Below, one piece after another: positions 11,023 to 22,400 of a stretch of DNA of 64,000 nt. The notes below the pieces were generated by a model, which saw only the letters and a program-made list of their open reading frames with translations, searched no databases and was not told the origin of the DNA. The stretch lies in assembly GCA_947650285.1 (NCBI GenBank), contig CANTFL010000183.1:62001-126000 (forward strand), read 5' to 3'. The translations under genes were made by a program, and so were the position numbers. The stretch comes from Hyaloperonospora brassicae (Eukaryota > Oomycota > Peronosporomycetes > Peronosporales > Peronosporaceae). Position 1 is the first letter of the stretch, and the number at the start of each line of letters is the position of its first letter.

Positions 11023-11023
11023 A

Positions 11024-12286
11024 ATGCCTCCGCTGACGCTGTCGCTCCCCCCGCCCCCGACGGACGCGCTGCCGTCCGACGTCCGCGTGGGACTCGGCGG
11101 CTACTTCGCGCACAAGCGCATCGAGTCGGCCGGTCGGGCGTTCCACAAGCGCGCGCGCAATGCCGCCCGCGGGCGCTCGGCCAGCTGCGACGAGGTGGAC
11201 GACAGCGTGAAGGCGCGCGACGCGCTGCGCAAACAGGAAGAGTCGGTGCTGCGCAAGTACCGGCGCAGTCTCCGGGGCAAGAACTTCCTGGAGCTGACCA
11301 TGTACGAGCAGCTGGGGCTGAGTCACGTGGGCTTCGACGTGACGGACGAGCAGGTGAAGAAGGCGTACCACCGCGTGCTGATCGAGCACCACCCGGACAA
11401 GACGGGCAAGACAGACAACGACCCTAACTACTTGGCCGTGCAGAAGGCGTTTGCGACGCTCACGGACCCGCAGAAGAAGCGCGCGTACGACTCGCAGTGC
11501 GACTTTGACGAGTGGATCCCCTCGGGCACGGAGAAGATCGCCGAGACCGACAGTCGTGGCGAAGGCAAGAGCTTCTACGACCTGTACGGCCCCGTGTTCA
11601 CGGCCAACGCGCGCTTCAGTGCCACTCGACCCGTGCCGACGCTCGGGGGCGACGACAAGCCCATTGAAGAGGTCTACGCGTTTTACGACTTCTGGAACAA
11701 GTTTGACTCGTGGCGCGACTTCACGCACGACTCGGAGCACGACGTGGACTCGGCCGAGCACCGCGACCACAAGCGCTGGATGGCCAAGAAGAACGAGGCG
11801 GCGGCCAAGAAGAAGAAGAAGAGCGAGTACGCGCGACTGGCGAGTCTCGTGGACCGCGCGCTGGCCGCCGACCCGCGGATTCGTCGCGTGAAACAGGAAG
11901 AGAAGGACCGCAAGGCCCAAGCGAAGCGGGCGAAGGAGGCGGAGGCCCAGCGCGTGATTGACGAAGAGAACCGCAAGAAGGAGGAGGAGGCGCGGGCGGT
12001 GCAGGAGGCCGAAGAGAAGCAGAAGGATGCGCGCAAGGACGCCAAGATGGTCAAGGAGAAGCAGAAGAAGCTGTTGCGCAAGGTCAAGAAGGTGTTCCGC
12101 GAGCTCATGGCCGCTGCGAGAGACCAGGGAGTGGATGGATCGATTGACGTCATCAAGACGGAAGATCTGTGCGACTCGCTGGCGATGGAAGCCCTGCAGG
12201 CGCTTGTGACCGCTTGCGGAGGTTCCGCTGACAAGTTGGATGCCACGGGCCTCGCTGCTGTGCACGACGCTGTCGCCAAGCTGTAA
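11024..12286 (+). CDS. ZUO1: Zuotin/DNAJC2-type ribosome-associated J-protein (right copy)
   Basis: This is the second complete zuotin gene, 420 codons, with the same predicted protein as the minus-strand copy. The only coding difference noticed is a synonymous GCA/GCC change in the ELMAAARDQ segment. J domain, HPD (residues 123-125), zuotin homology region and charged helix are all intact. The two copies diverge from the 4.1-kb spacer, each with the same 166 bp of upstream sequence, so both probably carry the same core promoter. A VPS13 fragment follows about 200 bp downstream on the same strand, as in the left copy. It could be a true recent duplicate or two haplotypes joined during assembly. 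Confidence 0.9.
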   Translation: MPPLTLSLPPPPTDALPSDVRVGLGGYFAHKRIESAGRAFHKRARNAARGRSASCDEVDDSVKARDALRKQEESVLRKYRRSLRGKNFLELTMYEQLGLSHVGFDVTDEQVKKAYHRVLIEHHPDKTGKTDNDPNYLAVQKAFATLTDPQKKRAYDSQCDFDEWIPSGTEKIAETDSRGEGKSFYDLYGPVFTANARFSATRPVPTLGGDDKPIEEVYAFYDFWNKFDSWRDFTHDSEHDVDSAEHRDHKRWMAKKNEAAAKKKKKSEYARLASLVDRALAADPRIRRVKQEEKDRKAQAKRAKEAEAQRVIDEENRKKEEEARAVQEAEEKQKDARKDAKMVKEKQKKLLRKVKKVFRELMAAARDQGVDGSIDVIKTEDLCDSLAMEALQALVTACGGSADKLDATGLAAVHDAVAKL

Positions 12287-12487
12287 GGCGTTGGATACGG
12301 TGGCTGCAACAATGGCAGGTCAGTTCGAGGAACAAGAGTCTTTGGACTCGTACAGAAGTACCCCGTTGACCTCGTTGTTTGAATGAGTCTTTGGTCTCGT
12401 ACAGAAGTACGGCGTTTGTTTGTATCGTAATGTGAAGAAGGTCTGACACGGAGCTCTGTTCGACTGCGGCAATGTTGTCGACGGTAG

Positions 12488-12754
12488 CAGTGGACGACTG
12501 GGATGCCACCAACCACATCGGTCAGTACGCACGCAGGTGCGTCGCTCTTGCATGGATCAGTGCCTCGCGTCATTCGTTGGTGGTAAACACACAGCTGAAC
12601 GACGAAGCATCGCTGCGAGCTCTACCACGAGGTGGAATGCACCTTGCAAGTATTTTGTGGATGTCTCGACTGAAGCTGGATCTGCATGCATCCGCTGCAG
12701 GAGGCAATGCGACAGCGTGGCGAGCAGACCGTGCTGTTGTGGTGTTTGCTTACG
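12488..12754 (+). pseudogene. Displaced fragment of the VPS13 gene (right copy)
   Basis: The mirror of the left fragment, showing the same peptides (SRHSLVVNTQLND, TAWRADRAVVV, FAYA). Homology to VPS13 is cut at 12754, about 20 nt earlier than in the left arm. It is in the same orientation as the right zuotin gene, about 200 bp past its stop. Not functional as VPS13. Confidence 0.8.
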
Positions 12755-13177
12755 CCAGCTTCCGCAAATTGAAGCTTTCCAGGGTCTTCATAGCCTTCTT
12801 GTCCATATGCAGGGCTCGACTTATGTCTTCATTTTTTCTGGCTTCGGTGAAAATCGTTCTTGTGCAAACTCGGCGAGCTTCGGCAGGCCTTTTCAGCAAA
12901 ACTCGTCAACCCACTTGCCGTCCCCTCGTCAAACGATGTCCACTTATCATCGTCTCCAGACATCTTGCAGCAGAACATCGTGCTGACCGTCGATGAGCCG
13001 ACCATCTTTTGTTGATGGGCTATTCGTTGCCGATTTCGAAGCGAACGAGCTGTCAACGCGTGCCAGAAACACGGTGGTAGCCAACAAGGTCACAACTGAA
13101 GGAGTCTTCGTCCGCCAGCCACCCCGAGTTTCTTCAGAGTCATCGAGAGTCCGCAAATCGTCAAGGGACAGTATCAT
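12755..13177 (-). pseudogene. Decayed secreted-effector-like gene cut by the duplication junction
   Basis: On the minus strand a frame shows a Lys-preceded hydrophobic stretch (SVVTLLATTVFLARV) and then a Ser/Thr-rich segment, like the signal peptide and linker of oomycete secreted effectors. An Asp-rich piece (MSGDDDKWTSFDE) follows in a second frame. A third frame carries a helical segment (ISRALHMDKKAMKTLESF) resembling the end of a WY-type repeat. At least two frameshifts separate them, and no clean RXLR is visible. The third frame ends exactly at the junction with the right inverted-repeat arm, so the insertion seems to have removed the 3' end. Assignment to the RXLR class is inference; random open frames remain possible. 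Confidence 0.35.
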
Positions 13178-16100
13178 TCGAGCTGATCATGCTTTCCATC
13201 GTCATCCCAACGAGCACATTCCGAAACGTCACACGGTGATTGACTGACTCTGCTTTTCGTGTCCATGACCTGCGTTGTTCCTGCTGTCGTAAACGAGACT
13301 GGTCTTGAACGGACCGCTTCGTTCAGCGTGTTGAAATGCATTTTTACACACGGACAGTCAACCGCAAATACGACGACGCTACCGAAGCAAACGTCATGCA
13401 CGTTCCTGGGTATTCGTTGGTACCAACCATTCGCTTCTGAACAGTATCGTCGCATTCCGACCAGACAGTAGGAGAAGCCAGTCGCAAATAGTGTGCCGAT
13501 CAGCTTGTGCCTCAACATGGTTTGCCATCGAGATAGGAGGTAGAGCTGGGAACAAAGCTGACACCACGTCCGCCAATCCCCACCATGAGCTTATGGCTGC
13601 ATTTGTCTCATAATGTGTGCAAGTACTATGTCGTTTCTGGCCGCTGTTGCAAAGCCGCTTGTTCTAGCGTACATTTTGTATCGCGTTGTCGTTCGGATCC
13701 AGGTTGCTCTGCGGCAAGTACGTTCCGGTCGGTTGGAGTCAATGTCAGTCACACACATTGACAGAGCTGACATAGCCGTACGCCAGCATCAATCGGCTGG
13801 CTGGAACCGCATGAGACTGTTCCGACTATCCCTACCTGCTTGACTGTGCCCCATCGAAAGGGTGGCCAACACTCTGGGTTCGCGCGACGTCAATGGGCCG
13901 GGCAACAAGCCAACTGAGTGTTTGTGCTGTAGGTCTAACGAAAGTCGACTCTGCGAGTCGTCGCTGCATTGGGTATCAGCTAGCAATCGCTCTTGAAAGC
14001 GGTGCTCGATTGATCAAGAGCGGACGAAGATCGAGTGTGAAAAGACGGGCGTTCTGCTTGCGCCTTTGTAAGTCTCGACGGCGTACAAAAGGGACACCCA
14101 TACTCCGCCAGCACAACATGCAGATTGATTGATTGCACAAGAAAGGCGACAGCGGAGGACACGATTCGGAACATGTTCAGTTTCATTGCATTGCTACGCG
14201 TTGTATACTCCTTTGTCTTACAGCACGCTTCCGTGTGACTATCGCATGCTACGTGTCAAACTGAGCGCAACCTTAGCTGGTGATTGCGTTGAATACAGAA
14301 TGCAATCTCACTAGAACCCTTGAGCTGGAAAGACACATACGGATGCCGCGGAAAATGTTGCCTCAAATTGTCATCGACTGCTTTGTGGCAATGTACTTCA
14401 AACAGTATTGGCTTAGCTTTGTGTACGCAGCAGACTGATTCCTGTAATCGTAGCGCACGTGTCGAGCTGCATAAGCTGTCAGTACATTCTCGAAGAGATG
14501 GAAAGCAGCATGCCCCGCATACCACCGCGTGCCCGCTGACATCGCAAAGGAAGAATAAGTTCTGCAATCCTACTGATCCGTACTTCAGTGGTTTTCGTAC
14601 TCGTCGCTGCGGGTCGCGGCCTCATTTCCATTCTCAGCGCCAGCACAATGTAGGCACGATCTATAGCGCAGATCCTGCTGAAGTACCATGCTTTGGGTAC
14701 CAAGCGCTCCTCCTGACTCGTTGAGCCCGATACTAGTCTGAGCACCAAGAACACCAAGAACACCTCAAGTCCATGAAGGGATGGGAGGTGCGCGCATGTA
14801 CGATGTTCAACGTTTCCATACTACATCGGGTCCTGCATGCATACCGAGACGGCATAGTTTTTCGAAGACGAAACTTGCCACCCATTGTTGATGTCGCTGA
14901 GCGCACAGATACAGTACACCAGGATTCGATTGTCCGGTGGGCCGGCATGCTGGCAACTGTTTATATCTGCATGTGCCCATGAACAAAGGACGACTTCACT
15001 TCGGCGCTATTTCTGGTCGCACTCGATCGAGCAACCAGACGCACGCTCTTCTCTTTCTCTTTTTTTGTCTGATGAATATCGATAACCAGCGCTTGTCAGT
15101 CGAATAAAGTACAGCATTGATGCTCTGTTCTCATTTTCTCGCAAGTTTTAAATCAATGGTACTCGCAAACCGGATTGCATCTTGAAATCATCGCACCAAA
15201 GAGCGGTTCAGCGATTCACATAAGCTAATGCGTCCGCTCAGTGACGAATCAAACACTTACCATTTGACAGCAAAAATAATGGAAATCCAGATGAAGTTTC
15301 GATTGCAGCCAGTTTGCGTTGCTTGATACCCTCTCGCAACGTTCAATCACATTCAATGCCTCGAATAGCCACACGAACTACGTAGCTTTAGTTTTCCGCC
15401 CGACAAGATAGACAACGTACATGTCTACTGCTGCCGCTGCCTGAACTGATCAATAGAAAAGGCTAGCTGGCTAATGGTTGAGGTGGGGTTACCTCATGTT
15501 TTATTCCCCAATCAACGACCTCACGATTACATCGAGTCAACGTGACAGACCGTGGCACGTCAGGCAACATTCGTTCGAACTGACACCGTAAATGGCATGA
15601 ATGTTATTCCTCCTCCTCAACCAGGCGTGAGTATATCAGCAGCAAAATGCTATACTGAGTCGTAAAACTTAGCAACGACATTGGCACCGGTCGGTAGACC
15701 TTTTATGCCACACCCTGCACGAGCTCATCTTGAAGAGAAACGAGGCGCAAACAAGTTCCAGTGCATTGTCCACGTCGCCACAAACATCGTCGCAATGAGG
15801 TTTTCGACAGCACATGCGTGAAGAACACGGGATATCCCACGACCAAAATCGTCTGCCAAAATGCCATCAATTTCAGCGCCTTGTAAATGGAAATAAGACG
15901 TAGCAGTTGTATTCGTCCAGTGGCCGACCGCGCACACTCGATCCATAATCCTACCGAAAGGTCGCCTGTCTTCACGTCTTATTATATTTGATCCACCGTC
16001 AGTCAATCACAATTGCAAACATGCAATACCCAACAGCTATCGTGGAGCTCATGGTCAAGTCGTGTCTCGTACCTGTACGCATTGACGGCCGCCAAGTGTC

Positions 16101-16413
16101 ACAATTCCAGACCTGGGTGGGTCTATCAGTCGATACCGTCCTTCGTCTGGCATGCTCAAAGTACAACGCTTGAGGCATGAATGACGCGTACACATGAGTA
16201 CGGTACTCGTCATCAATGACATGCTGGACCTCATTCGTGTTCATCGCTTCCCTGTACTCCGTTTACCCCCACTGAAGTTGTGTGCATCCAAAGCCTGTAC
16301 AGCACTCATTGTCCGCTCTACAAAAGCAGTCACTAGTGCTAGAACATATTCAGCGCACCCGAAACTCTTGGAAGTGGCTACGGCTGCAGCTTGCCCATTC
16401 AGGTGCTTTCCAT
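13178..16413. other. Intergenic between the effector-like remnant and the VPS13 3' end
   Basis: 3.2 kb with only short, unrelated frames. A 50-codon frame at 16021-16173 (+) containing VPVRIDG looked faintly protein-like, but I cannot assign it. The last few hundred bases must include the VPS13 3' UTR. No repeats or mobile-element ends recognised. Confidence 0.4.
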
Positions 16414-19400
16414 CTAGCCAAAGAGATTATATCCTCCATCCTCTTGCTTGCGCTCGCCAAAGAGATCGTACGCTGCGTTACACTTGCGCCGAAAGCGCAG
16501 CACTACCGGCCGCGGCGTCTTACCAACAAGCGATTTGAATTGCGCCGTATTGGCAACGCTCATGCCGTTCACTGCGACAACACAGTCACCCGCAGAGATA
16601 CGCCCCGATTTTGCGGCTGCACTGGAGGGGACACACTCGCGCACGATCACCGATCGTCCGCTCTGCTCGGCAACAAGACCCAGCGATGCACCTGAGAACT
16701 CCACCTCAAACTCATCGTTGCCTTCCGTGGAAGCTGCCTCCAGCTCGACTGCAGCTGGTGCTTCCCCGAACAACGAGTCCGAATCAGTTGCAGGCATGGG
16801 GTTCTCGTTGACCTGCAAGTCGTCACCAATAATGACCACATTCACTGACCACCAGGTTTGAGCTTCTTGTAGCGTGAACGTTGCCGTGTACCCTCGGTTG
16901 GCCTTCAGCCGAGCACTCTTGCGTGTTGCGTATATATTGCAGGCGTTTGACTGAACCGTGAAGTATACGTCGCCTGACGTCAGCAATGTCGGCGTGTAGC
17001 CGTAAGCAAACACCACAACAGCACGGTCTGCCCGCCACGCTGTCGCACTGCCTCCTGCAGCTGATGCGGATCCAGCTTCAGTCGAGACATCCAAAATACC
17101 TGCAAGGTGCCGTCTACCAAGTGGTAGAGCTCGCAGCGATGCTCCGTCGTTCAGCTGTGTGTTTACCACCAACGAATGTCGCGAGTTGTTGATCAAGGCA
17201 AGAGCAACGCACCCGCGTGCCTCCAGACCGATGTGGTTAGCATCCCAGTCGTACACTAGGTGTCGAACTTGACGCAAGAATTCCGTGTTGCTGCGGCACT
17301 CGTCCAGTGCTCGTGAATGCTTTCGCATGATTTCACCATTCGACATGTGCTCCAAGCGAAATGGAACGCCCGGCAAATTTCGACTGTTGACCATCGAAGA
17401 GCTTGATGTAAGCAATCCGGGAGCCATAGCGCCAGCAGCAGCGGCTGGATCAGCTCTGCCGCGCAACGTGGATACTAGCGACGTGACGCCACCCGCTACC
17501 ATGCTCGTCACAAGCGACGTCACCTCGATCGATTCGATAAGGTTGAGCGCTTGTGACTTGACGGATTGCTCGTAAAAGCGCACAATGGAAGAGCTCAGCG
17601 ACTCTTGCGTGGTCAGTGCATGAGACAGTTGATAGCCTTCTAACGTCACGCACGCGTTTTCGATCTTGATCTTGAGATTGGAGAGCCAGAATCCCTCGTT
17701 AGCACGCTTGCTCGAATCACTTTTGTTGCGCGTAAAACTTACAAGCACGCGCACGGGCGAGATTTCGCCCGATGCAATGTACAGCTTCCGGCCTGTCATC
17801 GCTGCCATGTCGACCGCACTTGTACTCTCGTCTCCTGTCTTTGGAGGCACGAAATAGGCAAGCAAGTCACATTCCTCGTCGTATGTGTCATTGCTGTTGT
17901 GTTCATCCGGAAAAGCAGCTACCAGCGACTTCTGTTGAAAGTGCGCTACCGTTTTTTGCTGCAACGTGTTGAGTCGATCAACAAAGCGCATGGATGTCGA
18001 TACCTTCATGTTTTGCAGTTCCACTTTGACTCGATCCACCCACGTGTATTTCGCGTGTGGTTTTTCGAGATACGTCAGCTCAAGAAAATACTTGTCCCCA
18101 CTTGCTTTCACATGACTGAGAGCGCTGTCACCTTGTAACAGTGGTCGCAGCACGACGCGGTTTTTGGACTGTGGAAGAAGGTCCTCTACCTTCAGTCCCG
18201 CGAGAGTAAGCTTGGCAGCAGTTGCATGCGGCGACCAAGACGCCTCCACGCCAATGCTTGTGAATGTCGCACGTGCCACTGACTCACTTTCATCTGCATA
18301 CTTCCCGGAAAATAGACTTTGCGACTCCTCAACGATCCCGCTTTGTTTCTTGTCGGTGACTGTGACAATGACGCCGGCCACGTGTGCGTGGAGGCTAAAC
18401 GTTTGCCATTTAGCTGCCCCAGTACTTGCTACCACATCCCTCGCGGATAGAGAGTCTGCCAAACTAGTAGTTGATAGACTCAACGACGAAGGAGTCGGCA
18501 GCTCGGCATACATGTCAGTCACCACCGCCACATACGAAGCCTGAGACAAGCTGCCCTTCTTCACTTCCACATTTAAGTGGACACCGCGCCCGCTAGAGCG
18601 TGGCGGCACCAACAAGTTTGCCGTACCGACGCGATCGACAGCAAAGGTTGCGCTCCAGTCATAGCCTTCACTACACAGCGTGTCAGATGCGTCAGGATTC
18701 AAAAGCACTGACGCGCGCAGCAAAGCTCGAGTGCCTCCTACCCAGTAGAGCGCATACGTGTCATTTACTCCAAGTACATGATGCGCAACGTTGTCGTTGA
18801 CAGAATCTTCGATTTCTTCGTGTGGACGGACCAAAGTCTCACGCAGTAATAACGTGTGCGACGATTGATTAATGACCAGATAACGAGGGATGACACTCAC
18901 AAGTGTTGTGACCGAGCCAAAATGCCGAGTTGCGTAGTCTGCTGATACTCCCAGCTCGTACAGTACGGTGCCGCCAGAAGACCCGCTGCTACCTGCCGAG
19001 CGGAGCGTAATGCACTCATCTTGCCAGCTAACCCTTTTCGGGTCTGCCTCGAATCGCGCCGACCAGGTGCACCCACGCAAGCCAATACGCACCACGGGCA
19101 CTTTTCCGCTACTGTCACTTGAGTATGCACTGATTTGGGCATTGCCCACCTGGGCACGTGCTGCACGAGGTGGCATGTAAGCTTCACTGTCTGCACCTGT
19201 GCCGTACACCAACTCCAATCCCGTGCGGTTGATGACCCAAATGTCGGCAAGAAATTCCACACGTATAGGTCTAGCAGCGTAATTGACATCCCCCACCACT
19301 CGCAAAAGAAGCCGGAAAGGGCGTCCGTCGTCCACGCGAGACAGCTGTACGGACAACACCGTCCCAGTAGCTGTTCCGTGAGGCGCTAGCTCTAGCCACT

Positions 19401-22400
19401 TAGACGGCGACGTACAGCCTTCTACAAGCAGCTGAAATAGCGGTCGCTGAGAAATATCAGTCCACCAGATACTAGCCTTGCCTCCCGCAGCAATCGTTTC
19501 TGCTTCTGATGGAGAATCGTTTATCCCCAATCCATAAGCTGAGCTCGACGCGGACCGCACGCGGTAAGTAATTTGCACCGGTAACTTATTGACGAGAACA
19601 AGGGGCTCGGCAAGAACTATAGCACGCATCTCTTTGTCGCTCGATATCGAAGCACAGTACACAGCGTTCTGACCATCACCGTCATTTGCCACTCTCCCAC
19701 GGAAGGACGAGGTCGAGGAAGCGGCTGCTTGTACCTTGAGATCGACCGCGGAAAGCGTCTGTAATGGAATAGGGGCACTCCACGAGTATGAGGCGCCATC
19801 CTCCACAGGTCGCAAACGCAGCTCTGACGCCAGGGAAAACAGCACAGGTATGGCCGAGTCTTGGCTCGGCCTCAAGATCCCGATCTCGACTGGTGATTGC
19901 CACGCTGGGTCATTCACGAGGAGCGCAACGGGACGACAGGACGTCAACCGATTGATTAACTTGATAGGTGACGAGATTATCAGCAAGATGCGACCTTCAA
20001 CAAGCTGAGCCGACAAGCTTAACGTAAAGCTTGTTCTCTGCCCGTGCATATCCACTAGAGGAAAAGTGCGAGCACCCAACTGCTCAAAAATTAGTCCTTG
20101 TATGGACTGGAACCGTGCCGCACCGCCGACAGCCGTGCTTTTCGATTCCATCAACTGCAAACTGAGGCGTAAGTTTGCAGAATCTCGATCGTTAGATGCA
20201 TAACGACGAACCACACCACGCCCTCGACCCGAAGCATGAATGTAACGAACATCAGCCGAGCTTTGTGTGGGCAAAACTTGCGGCTCCGTCGTAAAAGAAC
20301 CATTAGTGAGCCAGAAACTCAGCGGTAGCCCAGTCTCGTTGCAGATCACACAAGGAGCCAATTCGCGTCGCTTCGTTTCTGCGTCCTCTTTTTCGTTTTC
20401 TGTGGCAAACTTCCTTGCCGTGATTGAAGCTGCTCGACGCTTCCATGCGCCGCCCACTGATGCCATGACTTCCAGCAACCCCTGCGTAATAGTGAGGTCC
20501 AGCGATTGCGACGCGGTAAGAGTAACATGCAATTCACTGTCGCTTGAAATCGACCCTTGGACTGACGTATCGAGTGCCCACTCCGTGCACATGGGGTGCC
20601 AATCACGTGTATCTGGGTTATAGTACGACACGAGCACAATCAAGCTCCCGCCACCAGTTATCGTTGTCGTCACTGGTAACGAAGACCAATCATGTTCTGA
20701 AAAGGAATCAGATACAATGTCATCCTCCCCCAATTGCGAGACGTCTGTGGCGTTCAGAAAAAGTTGACACCGCTCGATCTGCAACTGCGCAAGTCCCATG
20801 TCACATCCATCGCAGTCATTGATCAGCGTCAGGTTGACAGATGGCAGTTTGCACGTAAAATATCGATGGAATTCTTTCTCCTTTGCAGTGTCTCCCACGA
20901 TAGTCCGTGACGACGTACGTGACCTTGTCCGTGAGCAAACAGTAGGACTTTCACAAAACGATACTTGGCGGGAGCTCAAACTATCGCGATTCGTGCCGCG
21001 TCGCGAGATCGCTTCATCCAGAAATTCCATCGTGTCCATTGCCAGACAAGCGTCGTCGTACGACACAAACACTTCGATTGGCGTAAAGCTCAACGCTACG
21101 ATCTGTTGCTGCTGGCCCGCACGCGGAAACAGATCGCTCACTTCAACGTGCAGAGAGCATGGTTCAAGCAACTGAATCAACGGTGCAATAACGATAGCAT
21201 CCCACTTTGCATTAGACGACGGAGACGCCACGCAACAGCCCGGCCGCCTGGCATTCTCTAGTACTACTTCCACATTGTGCGCATCAGCGAGAATCCTGCT
21301 CTGGATATTCAACCCACAATCTGCCTCTTTGTTGCGGTCGGGACGTGGTTTCCACGTAAACTCGAGCGTAAAGTCGCCCGCACAAGCAACGCGTGGGCTT
21401 TTTGGATCGTATGCGTCGCGCGGAAGCGCAATGCCCACTCGCTTGGCTGTCGCACGAATCGTTACTGCCAATTCTGGTTCCTTCCCATCGCGTAGAATAT
21501 CCGATATACTCTCGCGCCGCGTCGACATGGATATAGCTGGCGGTGCTGCATAAGCCCTCGATGATGTCATTTGGTTTATTGGCTCGGTCAAAGCGTTTTC
21601 TATCGCAGGTTCGGCCTGACTCGGCCCTGAAGGGAGCGCGAAGAATCTGTAAAGTGCAAACAGGGCCTTCGGGATTACGGTACCTGTGACATCGGAAGAG
21701 ACCAAATCCAGTTCACCCACAAGCAAAACGTCGTCCCATGTGTAGCGTATTTCCAGAGGCTGGGGTGAAATGAGCAACGTTACGCTTTTCCGGCTGCCAA
21801 TCGAATTCTCGCACGCTCCTACCAAATCTCGAGCATTGAACGCTCCCAGACGCAGCGCCAAGCACGGATTCTTATTAAATTCGCTATCGAACTCCAGCGA
21901 AAAATCAGTTGCGACGACCTCGACAAAAGCGCTTTTGTCCACAGTTTGCCCGATATCTGAAAGGGTGCGCTGCACAGTCGAACCTACTGACATGTCACTG
22001 TGTGCGAATGATTTTACTTGCTCGTCCGAGAACAACAAGATTCGGACATTCTCCATAGCAAATCGCACATGAAATGTCGTTTCATCTGCGTCCGCCTGGA
22101 GATAGGTATACGTCACAGTGGGGCGTAAGGACGGTAGTACACCAGCACTGCTGCGTCTTCTACGAAGGACTCGGGCGTTGACAGTTTGGCCATTCTCTTC
22201 TGTTGCGTCAATCACGTTTTGTAGCTCGTCAGCACCAAAATTAGATATCACAAGAGCGACTATACCCAAGTAACTCGTACGAGATAAGTGCACTTCCAGC
22301 GGAGGTAAAACCGAGTTCACTGTAATGCGCGGAAGAAACACCGCTTTTGCCCCATTCTTGCCGCGCACGTTTTCGTCATCCAAAGAAATCGTTGATGACA

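Larger units (their letters stand above)
10858..12754 (-). repeat. Right arm of the 1,897-bp inverted duplication
   Basis: This is the reverse complement of 4878-6774 at about 99.8% identity by eye. The outer end (12754) falls inside the VPS13 fragment, and an effector-like pseudogene begins at the very next base, so this end is the younger breakpoint. Three of its differences from the left arm (near 5115 and 4890-4897 in left coordinates) agree with the full VPS13 gene. Confidence 0.93.

Noticed and set aside
14256..14724. Frames of 103 and 134 codons on the two strands
   Set aside because: Cys/Ser-rich, overlapping each other, no recognisable family and no splice context.
16021..16173. Fifty-codon frame with VPVRIDG resembling a SNF5-type motif
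   Set aside because: Too short and only a few residues match; no continuation in any frame.
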